Part shown: positions 21,262-31,765 of the stretch, in pieces
Layout of the letters: every line of letters starts with the position of its first letter
How positions within the stretch are numbered: position 1 is the stretch's first letter
NCBI GenBank assembly: GCA_023376005.1
Contig: CM042145.1
Coordinates: 58,950,360-59,014,359, forward strand
DNA from: Doryteuthis pealeii
Taxonomy: Eukaryota > Mollusca > Cephalopoda > Myopsida > Loliginidae
DNA length: 64,000 bases
Direction of reading: 5' to 3'
Program-made: the position numbers and the translations under genes
The notes under the pieces: generated by a model
The model's input: the letters and a program-made list of their open reading frames with translations, nothing else
Told to the model about the DNA's origin: nothing
Database searches by the model: none

Positions 21262-21392
21262 AGTCAAACCAGATCTGCACGGATCATGGATGCTGCGAAG
21301 AGGACCAACCTAGAGCAATGAATGATAGGGACGATTGGCGAGAGATTGTCATGGATATCCGTGCTATTTATGCGACAAGATGATGACGATGT
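21262..21392 (+). pseudogene. RTE-like LINE, last 40 codons and tail
   Basis: The frame reads LCTDHGCCEEDQPRAMNDRD, then WREIVMDIRA, then a GATGATGACGATG tail. The same C-terminus occurs at 35600 (minus) and 55275 (plus). It is a severely 5'-truncated LINE insertion ending in a GAT-type trinucleotide tail. Confidence 0.7.
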
Positions 21393-21590
21393 GGTATACA
21401 ATCAGATTTAATTGTACCGAAATTACCGAATAATTAACGACCTCTAATGTTGGCATTTTAAAAACGATTTGTGCTTTATGATACTTAATCTACTGAACAA
21501 CTTACGACAGAAATGTATTAAAGCTTCATTTAAAAATGATCCCAGAGATAAAAAAAAAAGCCTTACACTCACACTGTTGGAATTGGGAGT
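21393..21590. other. Unassigned sequence
   Basis: Nothing recognised. Confidence 0.4.
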
Positions 21591-21745
21591 GTAATAGTAA
21601 TAATTCTATACTTATTGTCTTACTGTTCAACTATCTCTTGGCTAAATCGGAGTTGGACTCTGCTATTCTGGACCAGAGTAGCCGATGCCCCCTCCCCGTT
21701 GTTATATCTGTGCTGACCGATTCAAAGTGTACGAGCTAGAGACAG
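21591..21745 (+). repeat. Rep-D fragment
   Basis: TTACTGTTCAACTATCTCTTGGCTAAATCGGAGTTG matches, with changes, 42190-42250 where Rep-D resumes after the solo LTR. Only the 5' portion of Rep-D. Confidence 0.55.
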
Positions 21746-22485
21746 TTTCACAAGGATAAAAAAAACACAACACAAAGTTTGATGCCAGAACATTAATGGA
21801 GGAGGAAGGTGTGACACTTAGTGTAGTTTGTGACAGAGTAGAGGGCACCTAAATGTATGTTGTTAGCTGGCAAGAAGTTCACTTAAGTCGGCTGCTGGAA
21901 TAACTACAACTCTGACTATCATGTGAGTCTTTACCTATTTTCAATTTATCTACTACCCAATGGATGAAGCTCTCAATTCAACGACCGGTCTGGATCTGCT
22001 CTTGAGGCTCAAGCCGGTTGAATATATACAGAATTCTCCCATCCACAACCCCATGGATTCGACAACCCAGAAACTGGTACTAACTTTTTTGGCACACATT
22101 ATGGCTCCAATTTCTCCTAAAATCATAGCCATTACTTTTTTACCATTCTCAGTGTCTCCTACTTTCAGGCCATTAACTTTTTCAATACCCATTTCTCTTA
22201 AAACTAGTCACCTAAAGACATTATCTCTAACTGGCTTCACTTCAAGATGGCCGTGCATCCTCCCCCCCTCTGTACACATCCATCCATATACATACGCATG
22301 GACCTAACAAATTTGATATTCCTTTTTTTCTGCTCGTATTTTCACTTTACCATTATGTCAAACCACCAAGGCTAGATAACCTAATCTTCTCGATTATTTT
22401 GACCAATGCACAACGGAGCTGAATATAAATGCAGTTAAAAACCCAATAAAAAACTGTTTGTCTGATTTTTTCTTTTAGATGAGGC
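21746..22485. other. Unassigned sequence with overlapping short frames
   Basis: Frames at 21960-22307 (plus) and 21953-22192 (minus) are antiparallel and unrecognised. I cannot say whether either was coding; an old retroelement fragment is possible. Confidence 0.35.
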
Positions 22486-22488
22486 TTG

Positions 22489-22549
22489 ATAATTTGAAAT
22501 ATTTGGATTTTTGAACCGTTGTCCTCACCTTTATTGTTATACACACAAT
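22489..22549 (-). repeat. Inverted repeat, left arm
   Basis: The reverse complement of 22864-22925 (ACATTGTGTRTATAACAATAAA then GAGGACAAC). Arms are about 310 bp apart. Confidence 0.8.
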
Positions 22550-22863
22550 GTCCAGTTGGACACATGGCGCAACAGATATAGGGGTTGAGTTATTACAGTT
22601 CTAAGTGACAATCGTCTGTACGTTGAAGGATCAATTCTTGCCAAAGGCGATAATAACCTAGAATACTTGACATAGCTTAACACTTGTACCTGGTCATGGT
22701 TAATAGAATGAGACCAATCTACCCCGGGTGGGTTGAATGAAAGTTTCGGTTCAAAGTTTCGTGAAGGTTTCTGATTACGGAATGAAGGCTCCCAAGTTCA
22801 AAGAGAAGGTTCCCGAGTCCGACAAGAAACACTTGAAGAAGGTTGGAGAACACATCGGCCGAA
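22550..22863. other. Unassigned spacer of the inverted repeat
   Basis: It contains the start of a 69-codon frame at 22737-22946 (SDYGMKAPKFKEKVPESDKK), rich in Lys. I do not recognise it; it may be a repeat-encoded peptide. Confidence 0.4.
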
Positions 22864-22925
22864 ACATTGTGTATATAACAATAAAGATGAGGACAACAGT
22901 CGGAAATATCCAAATAAAACATAAA
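22864..22925 (+). repeat. Inverted repeat, right arm
   Basis: Partner of 22489-22549. The left arm has a longer continuation on its outer side, so the two copies differ by an indel. Confidence 0.8.
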
Positions 22926-23424
22926 AACTGTTTAAGAAAAAGTTGAAGTTAAAGCTTCTTGACTTTAAGTATCTTATTATAATGGAGAATCATTATCTGT
23001 CTGTCTGTAACCGATATTACGTCACTGCTACGTCACAATACCCTTGCGTACGTTTATCAATAATTCATAACCCAAATCATTTATTACATAGAATATATCT
23101 TATCTATTAACGATGTCTCTGTAAAAATATGTTAGATTTTCCTGAAAACACGCCATATTATTAGTGCGTTTAAAAGCCTGCAATGTGTTTTATAGAAATA
23201 ATGATTTACATAATACATGGAGTGGTGAATTTGCATACTGTTTTTAACAAAACCGGGTTTAATAGATAATTATCTGGTATTCATGATCTCTAATATTATT
23301 GTTTTATTCTCCAACATATTAAAAGCGATCCTACGAATGATTTTAAACAGAAACCAATTAAAATATAATTAAAATAAGTGTCATCTTTTATAAGCGTTCT
23401 TATTTAATTTCGTCAGTCTTTCTA
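22926..23424. other. Unassigned AT-rich sequence
   Basis: ATATTACGTCACTGCTACGTCACAAT near 23015 resembles 27473-27490, so part of it is a dispersed repeat. No coding sequence. Confidence 0.4.
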
Positions 23425-23862
23425 ATACAAAATGGCTAAAAATGAGACCATCCAAGTCATCCAAGATGAAATGCAAAAAGGCAAAACCTGATTATCTGGA
23501 GTTGCTTATACGCCAAATTCCTATTTCTCATGAGTGCCATCACCTCAGCTAAATAATGGACCATTTCGTTTTCATTATAATGAAAGAAAAGGAAGAAAAA
23601 TGACATGCTACACGGAAAAATATAATAAGAAATAAAGAGAGTAGGGGAAAGATAGAGAGAGAGGCGAGTACGGGGAAGCAATAACGCTATTCTGTTTCAA
23701 TCAAAAACAGATGAAAAGAAGGAAAAAAAAGAATGAGAGAGAGGGGGATTAAATAAAAATTAGTATACTTTTTACATATTGAACTATTTAGTAATAGCTC
23801 TTAAATAAACATATCAAACGTTGTATTAATTAAATTATCATACTGTGGTATATTTAAAACTT
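23425..23862 (-). repeat. Rep-B, antisense full-length copy
   Basis: Reverse complement order of Rep-B, from CCAAGTCATCCAAGATG to CATACTGTGGTATA. Confidence 0.85.
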
Positions 23863-24271
23863 AAATACTTACGCCCGACAGAGGGCGCATATTCTTGCTC
23901 GTATACTTAGTAAATCGACCAATGTCTGTAAAATCTGCCTGTGGCTTATTTATACCAGCCATTATGTTACAAACTACAAAAAAATCTTCAAATAATAATA
24001 ATAAAAATTGACAATGGTAATATTGGAGACAGATTTATGAAAAAGATTCTGAAATTGAAATCATATCATTTCGCTATCTCGTCATCACTAGGAAGCAAAA
24101 GTCTACCAAGTGTCTGGTCGGATTTTTTCTCAACATATTTTAATATTTCATTGCTTGAAATTTATCGCCCATCTTTACAAGAGGGAGGACAAAATTTAAG
24201 ATTTTATTTCTTTTACACATTTCATCAAAATGTACATAAATTCGCACTTACAAACGTATCTCTCTCATCTC
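23863..24271. other. Unassigned sequence with 115-codon frame
   Basis: The plus frame 23941-24288 is Ser, Leu and Phe-rich and unrecognised. Confidence 0.4.
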
Positions 24272-24440
24272 ACTTGGGAAAGGTATGAATCCAAACATTC
24301 TCCCCCCAGTTATGGGTAAATAAAAGGGCAAACTATGCTCTTTAACCATAATATGGTAACCAGTGTAGGAGAAGGAAAACTTTGAATTCAAACCTATTAA
24401 ACTCTGTTAAAATGACCTTGTGTCACATCCTGCTCTGTAC
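24272..24440 (+). mobile_element. SINE-2, 5' truncated
   Basis: Body markers in order: TTGGGAAAGGTATGAATCC, CCCAGTTATGGGTAAATA, GGCAAACTATGCTCTTTAACC, GGAAAACTTTGAATTC, CCTTGTGTCACATCCTGCTC. The tRNA-like head is missing. Confidence 0.8.
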
Positions 24441-24870
24441 AATATGCCGACTGTACTTTTGCAGAGAAGTACCCGCCCCCTCAATAGGGTCACATGTTGG
24501 CCGTGGGTGGCGACCCTTGATTATTAAGGACAGAATCCTGGATGCTGAACAGTCCATGACATACAAAACTCCACTTTGACCCTCAATTGGGCTAGGCAAG
24601 CGTTCGGAGAGGGTCCTCTCCGATCAATCGACTTGTGGAAAAAGTTCCAGTTCTAGAATTTTGGGGGTTGTGGAGTACCACTTCATTGTCATTACTCTCC
24701 AGTCCACTCTGACCCACAGGGGTAGTACCTGTTAGGGTCCTATGTATGGGGTAAATAGTTACAAGACAGGTTACAGAAATTGATTGCCCAACAATAATGA
24801 ATATAACATAAACGTCTTCGGCATAAAATAACACAAGCCTTAACATGGTGTAAATACCAATCAACCTCAT
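24441..24870 (+). repeat. Rep-A, internally deleted sense copy
   Basis: GCCGACTGTACTTTTGCAGAG through CCATGACATACAAAACTCC to GGCATAAAATAACACAAGC. It follows the SINE-2 end without a gap, as also happens at 53445-53460. Confidence 0.8.
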
Positions 24871-25010
24871 CATGTGGCTATATACTCTGTTGAAAGAAGA
24901 TCCCATGATAAGACAAGTCTTGGGTATAACACTAAATTACAAATGATGGTCATTGACATAGCATTTATATTTAAGTTAGGGTAGCGAAGTCATAAAATCA
25001 ACGACACAAC
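24871..25010 (+). repeat. Unique flank, first copy of local duplication (empty LTR site)
   Basis: AAGATCCCATGATAAGACAAG, GGGTATAACACTAAATTACA and GACATAGCATTTATATTTAAG recur at 25225-25254 and 25723-25808, where the second copy is split by an LTR. This copy preserves the uninterrupted order. Confidence 0.8.
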
Positions 25011-25180
25011 TGACCCAGGGTTGTACTACCTGTTAGGGTCCCATCTATAGGCTAAATAGATTTTTTTAAACAGTTAAAATTGATTACCCAACAATAATAA
25101 ATAAAACAAAAAAGTCTTAGGCATAAAATAGCCCAAGGGTTGACATGCCAAAAATACCAACCAACCAACAAAACCAATCT
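25011..25180 (+). repeat. Rep-A 3' end, second copy of local duplication
   Basis: GTTAGGGTCCCATCTATAGG to the CCAACCAACCAAC end. With 25181-25254 it repeats 24700-24925. Confidence 0.8.
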
Positions 25181-25254
25181 ATGTCATCACGCTTAGAACA
25201 CGGTGACTGTAACCCCTGTTGAGGGATAAGATCCCATAAAAAGACATGTCCTGG

Positions 25255-25722
25255 TGTTGTATACCTCTTTCTTTACTTTACTTACTTCTATTCTTCTTCT
25301 GACGTCTTTACTATCTTACGTCTTCTTCTAACATCTCTTCTAGCGTCTGGACTTCTCTTGGTGGTCGGTCGCACTTAACTCATTTCTTCTTCTAGATCAG
25401 TCTTGTTACCAAGACATTCACCAACCACAAAACTGTGTTATTTTCTTAAGCTTTTTATTTACTTAACTAAACATTTCCTGTAACTAATCATCTGACTAAC
25501 ATAGCGGGCGTATGCAGTGAGTTCCAGTTAAGGCATGACATCTTCTCTGCCTGACGTCCAACTGAAACTGAGGACCCAACCAGGTCCCACGTGACTTCAC
25601 GTATTTCGCGGGCTTTCTGTAATATTCCATGGAAAGTCCCGCCCGTGATATGAAAAGGGCCACCCCTTTAGAAATACAGGGGATTGACAATAATCTTATG
25701 CAACTGCATAGATTATGTAACA
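25255..25722 (-). mobile_element. Solo LTR with 4-bp target duplication
   Basis: The insertion starts TGTTGTATACC and ends GATTATGTAACA on the plus strand (TG...CA) and is flanked by CTGG at 25251-25254 and 25723-25726. The paralogous sequence at 24895-25005 reads straight across the site, so the insertion is defined at both ends, 468 bp long. On the minus strand it starts TGTTACATAATCTATG like the LTR at 8265 and has an AATAAA context in its distal half. No internal retroelement sequence is present, so it is a recombinant solo LTR. Confidence 0.75.
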
Positions 25723-25925
25723 CTGGGTATAACACTAAATTACAGCTGTTGGACATAGACATAGCATTTATATTTAAGTTAGCGTAACAAAGTCATAAAG
25801 TCAACGGCATTGGTAAACTGACAGATTCTTGCTTATCCGGTTATCAAACCAAGTGACGTATTTGGGTTTGTGTTATATATTATTTTGTTTAAAGATTTAC
25901 TTTTATTTCGAAACTCCGACTGTGT
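25723..25925 (+). repeat. Right half of duplicated flank, then unassigned
   Basis: 25723-25808 matches 24920-25005. The rest to 25925 is unassigned. Confidence 0.6.
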
Positions 25926-26165
25926 AAAAGAAAAAAAAAATCCGGCTAAAATAGGACTGTAATAGCACACAAGACATAATAGTATTAGATTACATATAAA
26001 AAGCATTACATTTCATTAAATTTGATGAAAATATCACTCCAGTAAGTGTTACTTCGGGAGTTTCCATAATCTAATGCTATTTACACGTCAAATGCAATTC
26101 TAATGGTATCATCTCTTGTGCGCTATTCTGCATTTGTACCAAAATCAGTAGATTCAAAATTCTTT
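25926..26165. mobile_element. Rep-F palindromic element, copy 1
   Basis: Inverted ends built on AATAGCRCACAAGA and ATTAGATT face each other, as in 33800-33980. Both copies are followed by TTGTACCAAAATCAGTA and then by ATCGGCTA(T/C)GCTTT. No coding sequence; MITE-like. Confidence 0.6.
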
Positions 26166-26374
26166 TTAAAAAATGAATACTTATTTTTTTACCATAGTAA
26201 TTTGATATTCGATCGGCTATGCTTTGAATTAATAATGTTACTTTTTAAATTATTTATTGAATTTTGAATATTACAAAAAAAAAAAAAAAATAATAATATA
26301 AAAATAAGAAATAAAGAATCATTTTGAATTTAAATATTGTATTTATTTATTTTTTTGTATGTTTTTTTTAATTT
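26166..26374. other. Rep-F distal flank, AT-rich
   Basis: Shared in part with 34200-34330 (TCGGCTATGCTTTGAATTAA, TTATTTATTGA), so the dispersed unit extends beyond the palindrome. Confidence 0.45.
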
Positions 26375-26707
26375 GAAATTAATTTGTAACTACACAATAC
26401 AAACGCCTGGAGAAAAAATACAAAAAAAAGAAAAGACAAAATCATATGTACCTCCTTAAAATAATCAATCGGCACTATTAAAATGGTCAATGAAATAAAT
26501 ACTGTAAGAGTTGCCTAAGTTAAATATACTAAAGTGTTTAATACAATAAGTAGCGCCGATAAATAATAAAGTAAGCCTAATGAATCAGAGAATATCTACC
26601 TAGGTATCTCCTAACGGATCATCAGGATAATTCTGGGTCAGAATTTTCCTGATTATCCGTTATTAGAAACCGAGGTAGATATTCTAAGACTAATTAGGCT
26701 TACTTTA

Positions 26708-26708
<1 letters not shown>
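26375..26708 (-). mobile_element. Palindromic hammerhead element HHR-P, copy 2
   Basis: Palindrome at 26563-26708. On the minus strand CTGATGA (26619-26625) leads to UCC-GUUA-GGA and then GAUA instead of GAAA, then ACC-UA-GGU-A and GAUA pairing with UAUC. The plus arm has CTGATTA at 26649-26655 with intact GAAA. Each arm has one core defect. The tail 26375-26560 matches the reverse complement of 39590-39790 (for example ATTGATTATTTTAAGGAGGT). Confidence 0.7.
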
Positions 26709-26799
<91 letters not shown>

Positions 26800-26815
26800 T
26801 ATATATATATATGCA
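26709..26815. repeat. (CA)n and (TA)n microsatellites
   Basis: About 25 CA units and then TA units, abutting the HHR-P palindrome. Confidence 0.95.
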
Positions 26816-28059
26816 TGTATAAATGCAGATCACATTTAATTCGTTAATTGTAAAGGGGTGTTTTCATTGCTAGTTAAAAGTTATTCGTAAACCAATAAGT
26901 GCAGGTTCATGCCTCCTTGCCAACTCTGCGAATATTGACGAGTAAGAAAGAAAAAAAAAATCATGTAGCAAAAAGAAGAGAGAAATATTTACTTCTGATC
27001 AACTAACGGTTTATTAGCAGCGCTTTCATTCCCACCCTGTCTGATCCGCCTCTTGACACTTATCGATACGGACAATTCCGCCCATTCAAACCAAAAAGGA
27101 GACAGTGAAGGCAATAAATGTCTGATTAGAAAAAAAACAGCCCCCCACCCCAAAAAACTCAACGCCTCTAAAGACTGAAACATTGTCTGAACGTTTTCAG
27201 ATAATCGGATGAAAAGTTTTGGCTAAGAAGGTCGAATAATTAACCAACAAAACGTTTTGGTACTTTGTGGGCGTCTCCTATAACCTAACATATTGAGTTA
27301 TTGAGTCGCCAGAGTACCATAATAAGTAATTCCCCTATATGATATATAACTGTGTGGAAACAAATAATCCTTAGTAAATACTACCATAAAAAAAAAAGAA
27401 TAAAAGTCTTAAGAAATAACTATACATCTATCAATAATGTAGATTCGCTCTCTATTTATATGTAACAAAAACTACGTCATTGCTTACGTCACAATTACCA
27501 AAATCGTCAATACATAGAATAAAGCACAATTAATATTAATAAAATAGATAAAAGCTGTTCCTTAGAATTCAAAGTTTGACTCCTTTCCATTGCAATAAAT
27601 AAACTATATATTATTGAAATAAATAAACTATATAAACTATGAAATTAATTTAAAAAATTATTAGTTAAATGGATTTTTTTGCGAAATTTGTAATCAATTT
27701 AAAAAATTATTTTTCTCTGACCCTTTTTTTCAGTCACAAGAAGTTAATAAAAAGTTTACAAATTGATGGATACTTACGCTTTTGTGCAAAACTTATGTGT
27801 AGAATATTGAAAATGATTATTCAATTAATAATTAATAGATGTACGCAACATTTTATTTGGAGGGGACAGAACTAAGTTTCATTTTAAATTGTTTTATTTT
27901 TGATAAATTTTATGATTTTACTTGCTTATGATGAAAATTCTCCAATCCACTCAGGCAATATCATTCAAAAACAATTTTTACACCGACCGGAGGGTGTCTT
28001 TTTTGCTAGTATAAATAAAAGAAATAACTATAAATATGAATGTACATTGAATACGATTA
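26816..28059. other. Unassigned AT-rich sequence
   Basis: Short frames at 26989-27183 (minus), 27669-27875 and 27900-28160 (plus) are not recognised. 27405-27440 and 28015-28055 carry the AAGAAATAACTA tandem unit seen at 29243-29590. Confidence 0.4.
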
Positions 28060-28909
28060 CACTGGTTTACAAAGAAATTGAGGCAAGCACAAAAATCGCT
28101 GTTTTACCTAATTTTGGGGTGCTGAATTCAGATTTGAAATCCGTTTTTACTCATCACTAGTTTTTTAGATATGCATACTGTACATTTTATACACACACTT
28201 TACATAAAGGCGTATATGCATTCAGGCTTAATTTCTAATATTGTGTGACTTATGTCTTTTTTTAGTTATTACGCAGAAAACTGAGAGCATGGGAATCATT
28301 TAAGTCAGTCTGCAGTGACGTCCTTGGTAACACACGCGTACCAAATTACCAAGCCTGTATTAAGAAGTTGCTAAAGACTTATGAGGATATGGGATGCTGA
28401 ATGTCACTCAAAATTCCTTTTGTCCATTCCCACCTCAAATTCTTCCCTCCAAACCTTGGAGCAGTGAGTGATGAGATCGGAGAAAGATTCCACCAAGACA
28501 TTATGAAGATGGAGAGCAACTACCAAGGCAAGTGGAATCCCGACATGAGGGGAAACTTCTGCTGGATGCTCTTGAGTGACATCCCGGAGGCAAAATACAG
28601 CAGATCATCTAAGAAAACACACTTCTAACTGTCTGCGGTACTATGGATTGTGTACATTGTATCATCCAAGTATATTTATTCCGTCAATGTTCTTTATCTA
28701 TCCTGTTTTATCTGTAATAAGCTGCTGCAACTGTTGAAATAAGCACGTATATACTCTGTATATACTAAAATGAGACTATTTAAAAGACAGAAAACTAGAG
28801 GTAATAGAGCAAAACTGTTTATGAATTAGAATACAGCACACCCAAATTAGTAAATAACACCTATTCACATTCTTGCCTCAGACAAAAAATATTTTTTGGT
28901 AAACCAGTG
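28060..28909 (+). mobile_element. Small CACTA-like DNA transposon, copy 1
   Basis: Termini are CACTGGTTTAC at 28060 and its exact complement ending at 28909, with subterminal GAGGCAAG on both sides, flanked by the 3-bp duplication TTA at 28057-28059 and 28910-28912. A CACTG terminus with a 3-bp duplication is typical of the CACTA (CMC/EnSpm) group. At 850 bp it is far shorter than an autonomous element and holds only one exon-like segment (28267-28628). A second copy lies at 46282-47035. Confidence 0.65.
28267..28628 (+). pseudogene. Exon-like coding segment of the CACTA-like element
   Basis: A TTTTTTAG acceptor-like site precedes LRAWESFKSVCSDVLG, then LLKTYEDMGC, MSLKIPFVHSHLKFFPPNLG, ERFHQDIMKMESNYQGKW and CWMLLSDIPEAKYSR. 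The copy at 46461-46935 encodes nearly the same protein, so the reading frame was selected for. From memory, similar HSHxxFFP...FHQDI sequences are common as multi-copy uncharacterised proteins in arthropods and molluscs; I do not know their function. Here TGA replaces the CGA codon before MSLKIPF (position about 28398), so the frame is broken. Confidence 0.6.
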
Positions 28910-28912
28910 TTA

Positions 28913-28993
28913 TCTAAGCTGTAGGTACAAACAAACCTAGAAACAATTACACAAAATTCTAAATATGAACTTACTATGAATTAAAAAAAAGAA
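28913..28993. repeat. Tandem unit fragment
   Basis: AATATGAACTTACTATGAA resembles the AATATGAACGTACAATGAA unit of 29243-29590; the CACTA-like element is inserted into this array. Confidence 0.6.
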
Positions 28994-29236
28994 AGTAAAG
29001 TTGGTGAAGTGGCCTAGTGTCGGTATCAACCGGACAGCGAGTGAGTACATACCATTTTTGCTAATGCTAGACCAGGGGAGGGGGAGCGTAATGCCTACCG
29101 TCACCCCACTTTACCGCAAATATCAAATTACGGAATCTGTGCTACTCATGCACTGAGTTGGCGGGGACCAGTATCAAACTCGAAACCGTGCGATTCCCCC
29201 GAGGAGGCTCTACTGACTGAGCTAAACCGACCTCTT
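28994..29236 (-). mobile_element. SINE-1, antisense copy
   Basis: Reverse complement of the SINE-1 layout: the body (GGCCTAGTGTCGGTATCAACC) is at the left, the tRNA-like head (TGAGTTGGCGGGGACCAGTATC then CTGACTGAGCTAAACC) at the right. The B box is altered to GTATCAAACTC. Confidence 0.85.
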
Positions 29237-29242
29237 AAATGT

Positions 29243-29595
29243 AATTCACTAATATCGCCCTATACGAGTTCATCTGCCGTTAAAATCAATCAATCTTAAG
29301 AATCACCTACACAATATAATGTAAATATGAACGTACAATGAACGTGATTCCCTAATATAACCCTTGACGAATTGACCTGCCGTTAAAATCAATCAAACAA
29401 TCATTGTTGAGAAACAAATACTTAAAATAATCTAAATATGACCGTACAGTGGATTCGATTCCTTAATATCAACCTAGACAATTTCCTTTGTACTTAAAAT
29501 CAACCAATCAATAAATCTTAAGAAATAACTACACATAATTATTTAAATGCGAACGTACAATGAACGCGATTCTCTAACCTATCTCGGCATAAAAT
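29243..29595. repeat. Tandem array, unit about 110-120 bp
   Basis: Three units share AATATGAACGTACAATGAACG, GATTCYCTAATAT, GACCTGCCGTTAAAATCAATC and TTAAGAAATAACTACAC in order. Confidence 0.8.
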
Positions 29596-29639
29596 TTTAA
29601 CATAACGTTACTCAATTGAAAGAAGTGATGACGTGTCAA

Positions 29640-30080
29640 TAGTAAGCGTAATATACTTATCTTCTATTCTTCTCCTCTTTTGCTTCACATGACTGGAATC
29701 TGGTTGTTGAATCTGATGATGGGCTAGATGGCATTTCTTGCTGTTTGAGTCTGGAACAACTTGGTATTCACTTGAGGATAGCTTGCCTTGTGCCATTCAT
29801 ATTTTCTAAATCACAACACAAGGCGATCTTGTTTTTTTTCTTCATAATTTCATCAATTATATCCCCAAGTCAAAATGCCTTGGGGACAGACACGCATCTT
29901 GCGTCTGTCCCCTTACACAGCTAGGTTTCAACTCATCTCTCATATCTCTCTCTCTTTCTCTCGCTTTCTTCACTACCTTGTCACAACCGATCAGAATTCA
30001 ACAGGTAGCTTTGCGCTGACCAGTTAGAAATTGACAGTGTACAAGTATTTAAGTTTCAATGTTATAATAAAGTGTCGGTG
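29640..30080 (+). repeat. Rep-D copy 1
   Basis: Markers shared with 43060-43545: GTCTGGAAC.ACTTG, ACACAAG.CG.T.TTGTTTTT, CCAATCAGAA..CAACAGGT and a terminal TATAATAAA. A hairpin GGGGACAGAC...GTCTGTCCCC lies at 29882-29913. The AATAAA and length suggest LTR sequence, not proven. Confidence 0.55.
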
Positions 30081-31515
30081 CACGGTTTTTCGTTTATGGA
30101 ACGATGCTCTGGCTCAGCACTACAGTCGTTGTTAAGGAGAGCTACCAACTATAATACTATAGTGTCTGAGGATTATTCTATGCTGGTCGTAGCACAGATT
30201 ATAGTACTATAGTGTCCTGACGGAGAGCTGGTTCTATGCTTTCTCATCAACTCGGCTGAAATATGATAACATTACCAAAAGCTGTCAACGGGGTCGATCA
30301 AACAAAACAAACAGGAACACCTTCTGATGATTATGTACAAAATATATACATTTATTTTTCATACAATGATTAATATTTTTGTATAGTGTCAGAAGAGCGA
30401 GGTAATTTTTTTGTCAGTTGACTGGCGATCTACAGCTAGTTGTTTTTGGTAAACTAATCAATTTGGTACCGAGTGGAAAGATATCAGAGTGTATCGGCAA
30501 AGTTGTGGCAAGGGCCCCCGAGCTATGGCGAGCTCTCTGGTTTCGGTCTTTTTAACATCGGTGGACGTTTCTCTGCTTTTCTCTCTCCTTTCGGTCTCTT
30601 TTTAGTTCCGGTCTGACGGTCTGTTATTTATGGGATCCAGACCTCCCCACCCCCGAACATACCTCTCTGATTGGCCAGCCACTCGATACTATTGATACCT
30701 GTCTAAATGGCCTTGTGTCAGCCTTGGTTGTAGTTTCTATTGTTTTTTCCAACTGGCACAACTCAAGACAACCATTGTTTCATTTATTTAAGTTTTTTTT
30801 AAATTGTTGACCAACTTTCAAAACTTGGAATCTTATTTGTTAAATTATTGATTCATTTTGTCAAAATTTAAAATTCCGATGATATCGGTCAAATTCCATA
30901 ATTTAAGGAATTTTTTTGCCTACGTGACAACTCTTTGTTTAGATATATTCATATTTTTAAAATAATCATTATTATTATTATTATTGTTTTTCTTATTTTT
31001 ACATTTTCTTAAAGTAACTTTTAACTTTTAACAAACTACTTTAATTAATATTTAGGGTAGTTTTAGTTAATTAGTAATTAATTAAAAGATCGCCAATCAA
31101 CCTATAACACTTGTAGTGTTATAATGTAATAAAATATTATATTAAATTATAAATATCAATGAAACTAAATAAGAATGCAGATAAAAAGATTTGAAACGGA
31201 GGGGGTTATAATCGAAAAATAGAACTATTGAAACTTACTCTTCCATCACTCCCGTCTTTCATTGCTAAATTTTCTTAATTTAACTATTTAGTTAAAATAG
31301 GAAGTAAAGGATAACATCAGTTATTTCTTATTAATGGATTTATCCCCGAGATATTTGCTCATATTCATTAAGATAAAACCAAACAATTAGAAACGAATAA
31401 TACCAAGCACATATATATTAAAATCAAAGTTTTAATATCAATATGCAAATTACCCTTTCCCTTCACACTGTAAACCGCTATTTTGTTGTATATATAAATA
31501 CAATTGCATATTAGT
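30081..31515. other. Unassigned sequence
   Basis: 30150-30240 holds two imperfect copies of CTATAATACTATAGTGTC. 30440-30720 is less AT-rich and has no frame. 30960-31140 is very AT-rich with the hairpin TATAACACTTGTAGTGTTATA at about 31102. Nothing else recognised. Confidence 0.4.
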
Positions 31516-31518
31516 AAA

Positions 31519-31765
31519 AGTAAAGTCGACGGGACGGCCTAAAGTCGGTATCAGCCAGTCAGCGAGGGAGTCTATCCCCTTTTCAATAGCGCTAGACCAA
31601 GGAGATTGTTTTAGCATCTGAGGTGGAACGCCACACCTACCATCAGCTCCTTACTTTACCGCACAGATCCCTTTGCTACTCATACGTTGAGTTGGCGGGG
31701 ACCGGTATCGAACTAGGAACCTTGTGGCTTCTAGCCAAACGCTCTACCGACTGAGCTAATTGATA
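31519..31765 (-). mobile_element. SINE-1, antisense copy
   Basis: Body GGCCTAAAGTCGGTATCAGCC at the left and head GGACCGGTATCGAAC (complement of a perfect B box GTTCGATACC) with CTCTACCGACTGAGCTAA at the right. Best-preserved head of this family in the window. Confidence 0.9.

Noticed and set aside
23941..24288. 115-codon frame as a gene
   Set aside because: Hydrophobic and Ser-rich composition, unrecognised, and it runs into SINE-2 sequence at its end.
29243..29595. CRISPR array
   Set aside because: Units are 110-120 bp, diverged and contiguous, without constant repeats and unique spacers; the DNA is eukaryotic.
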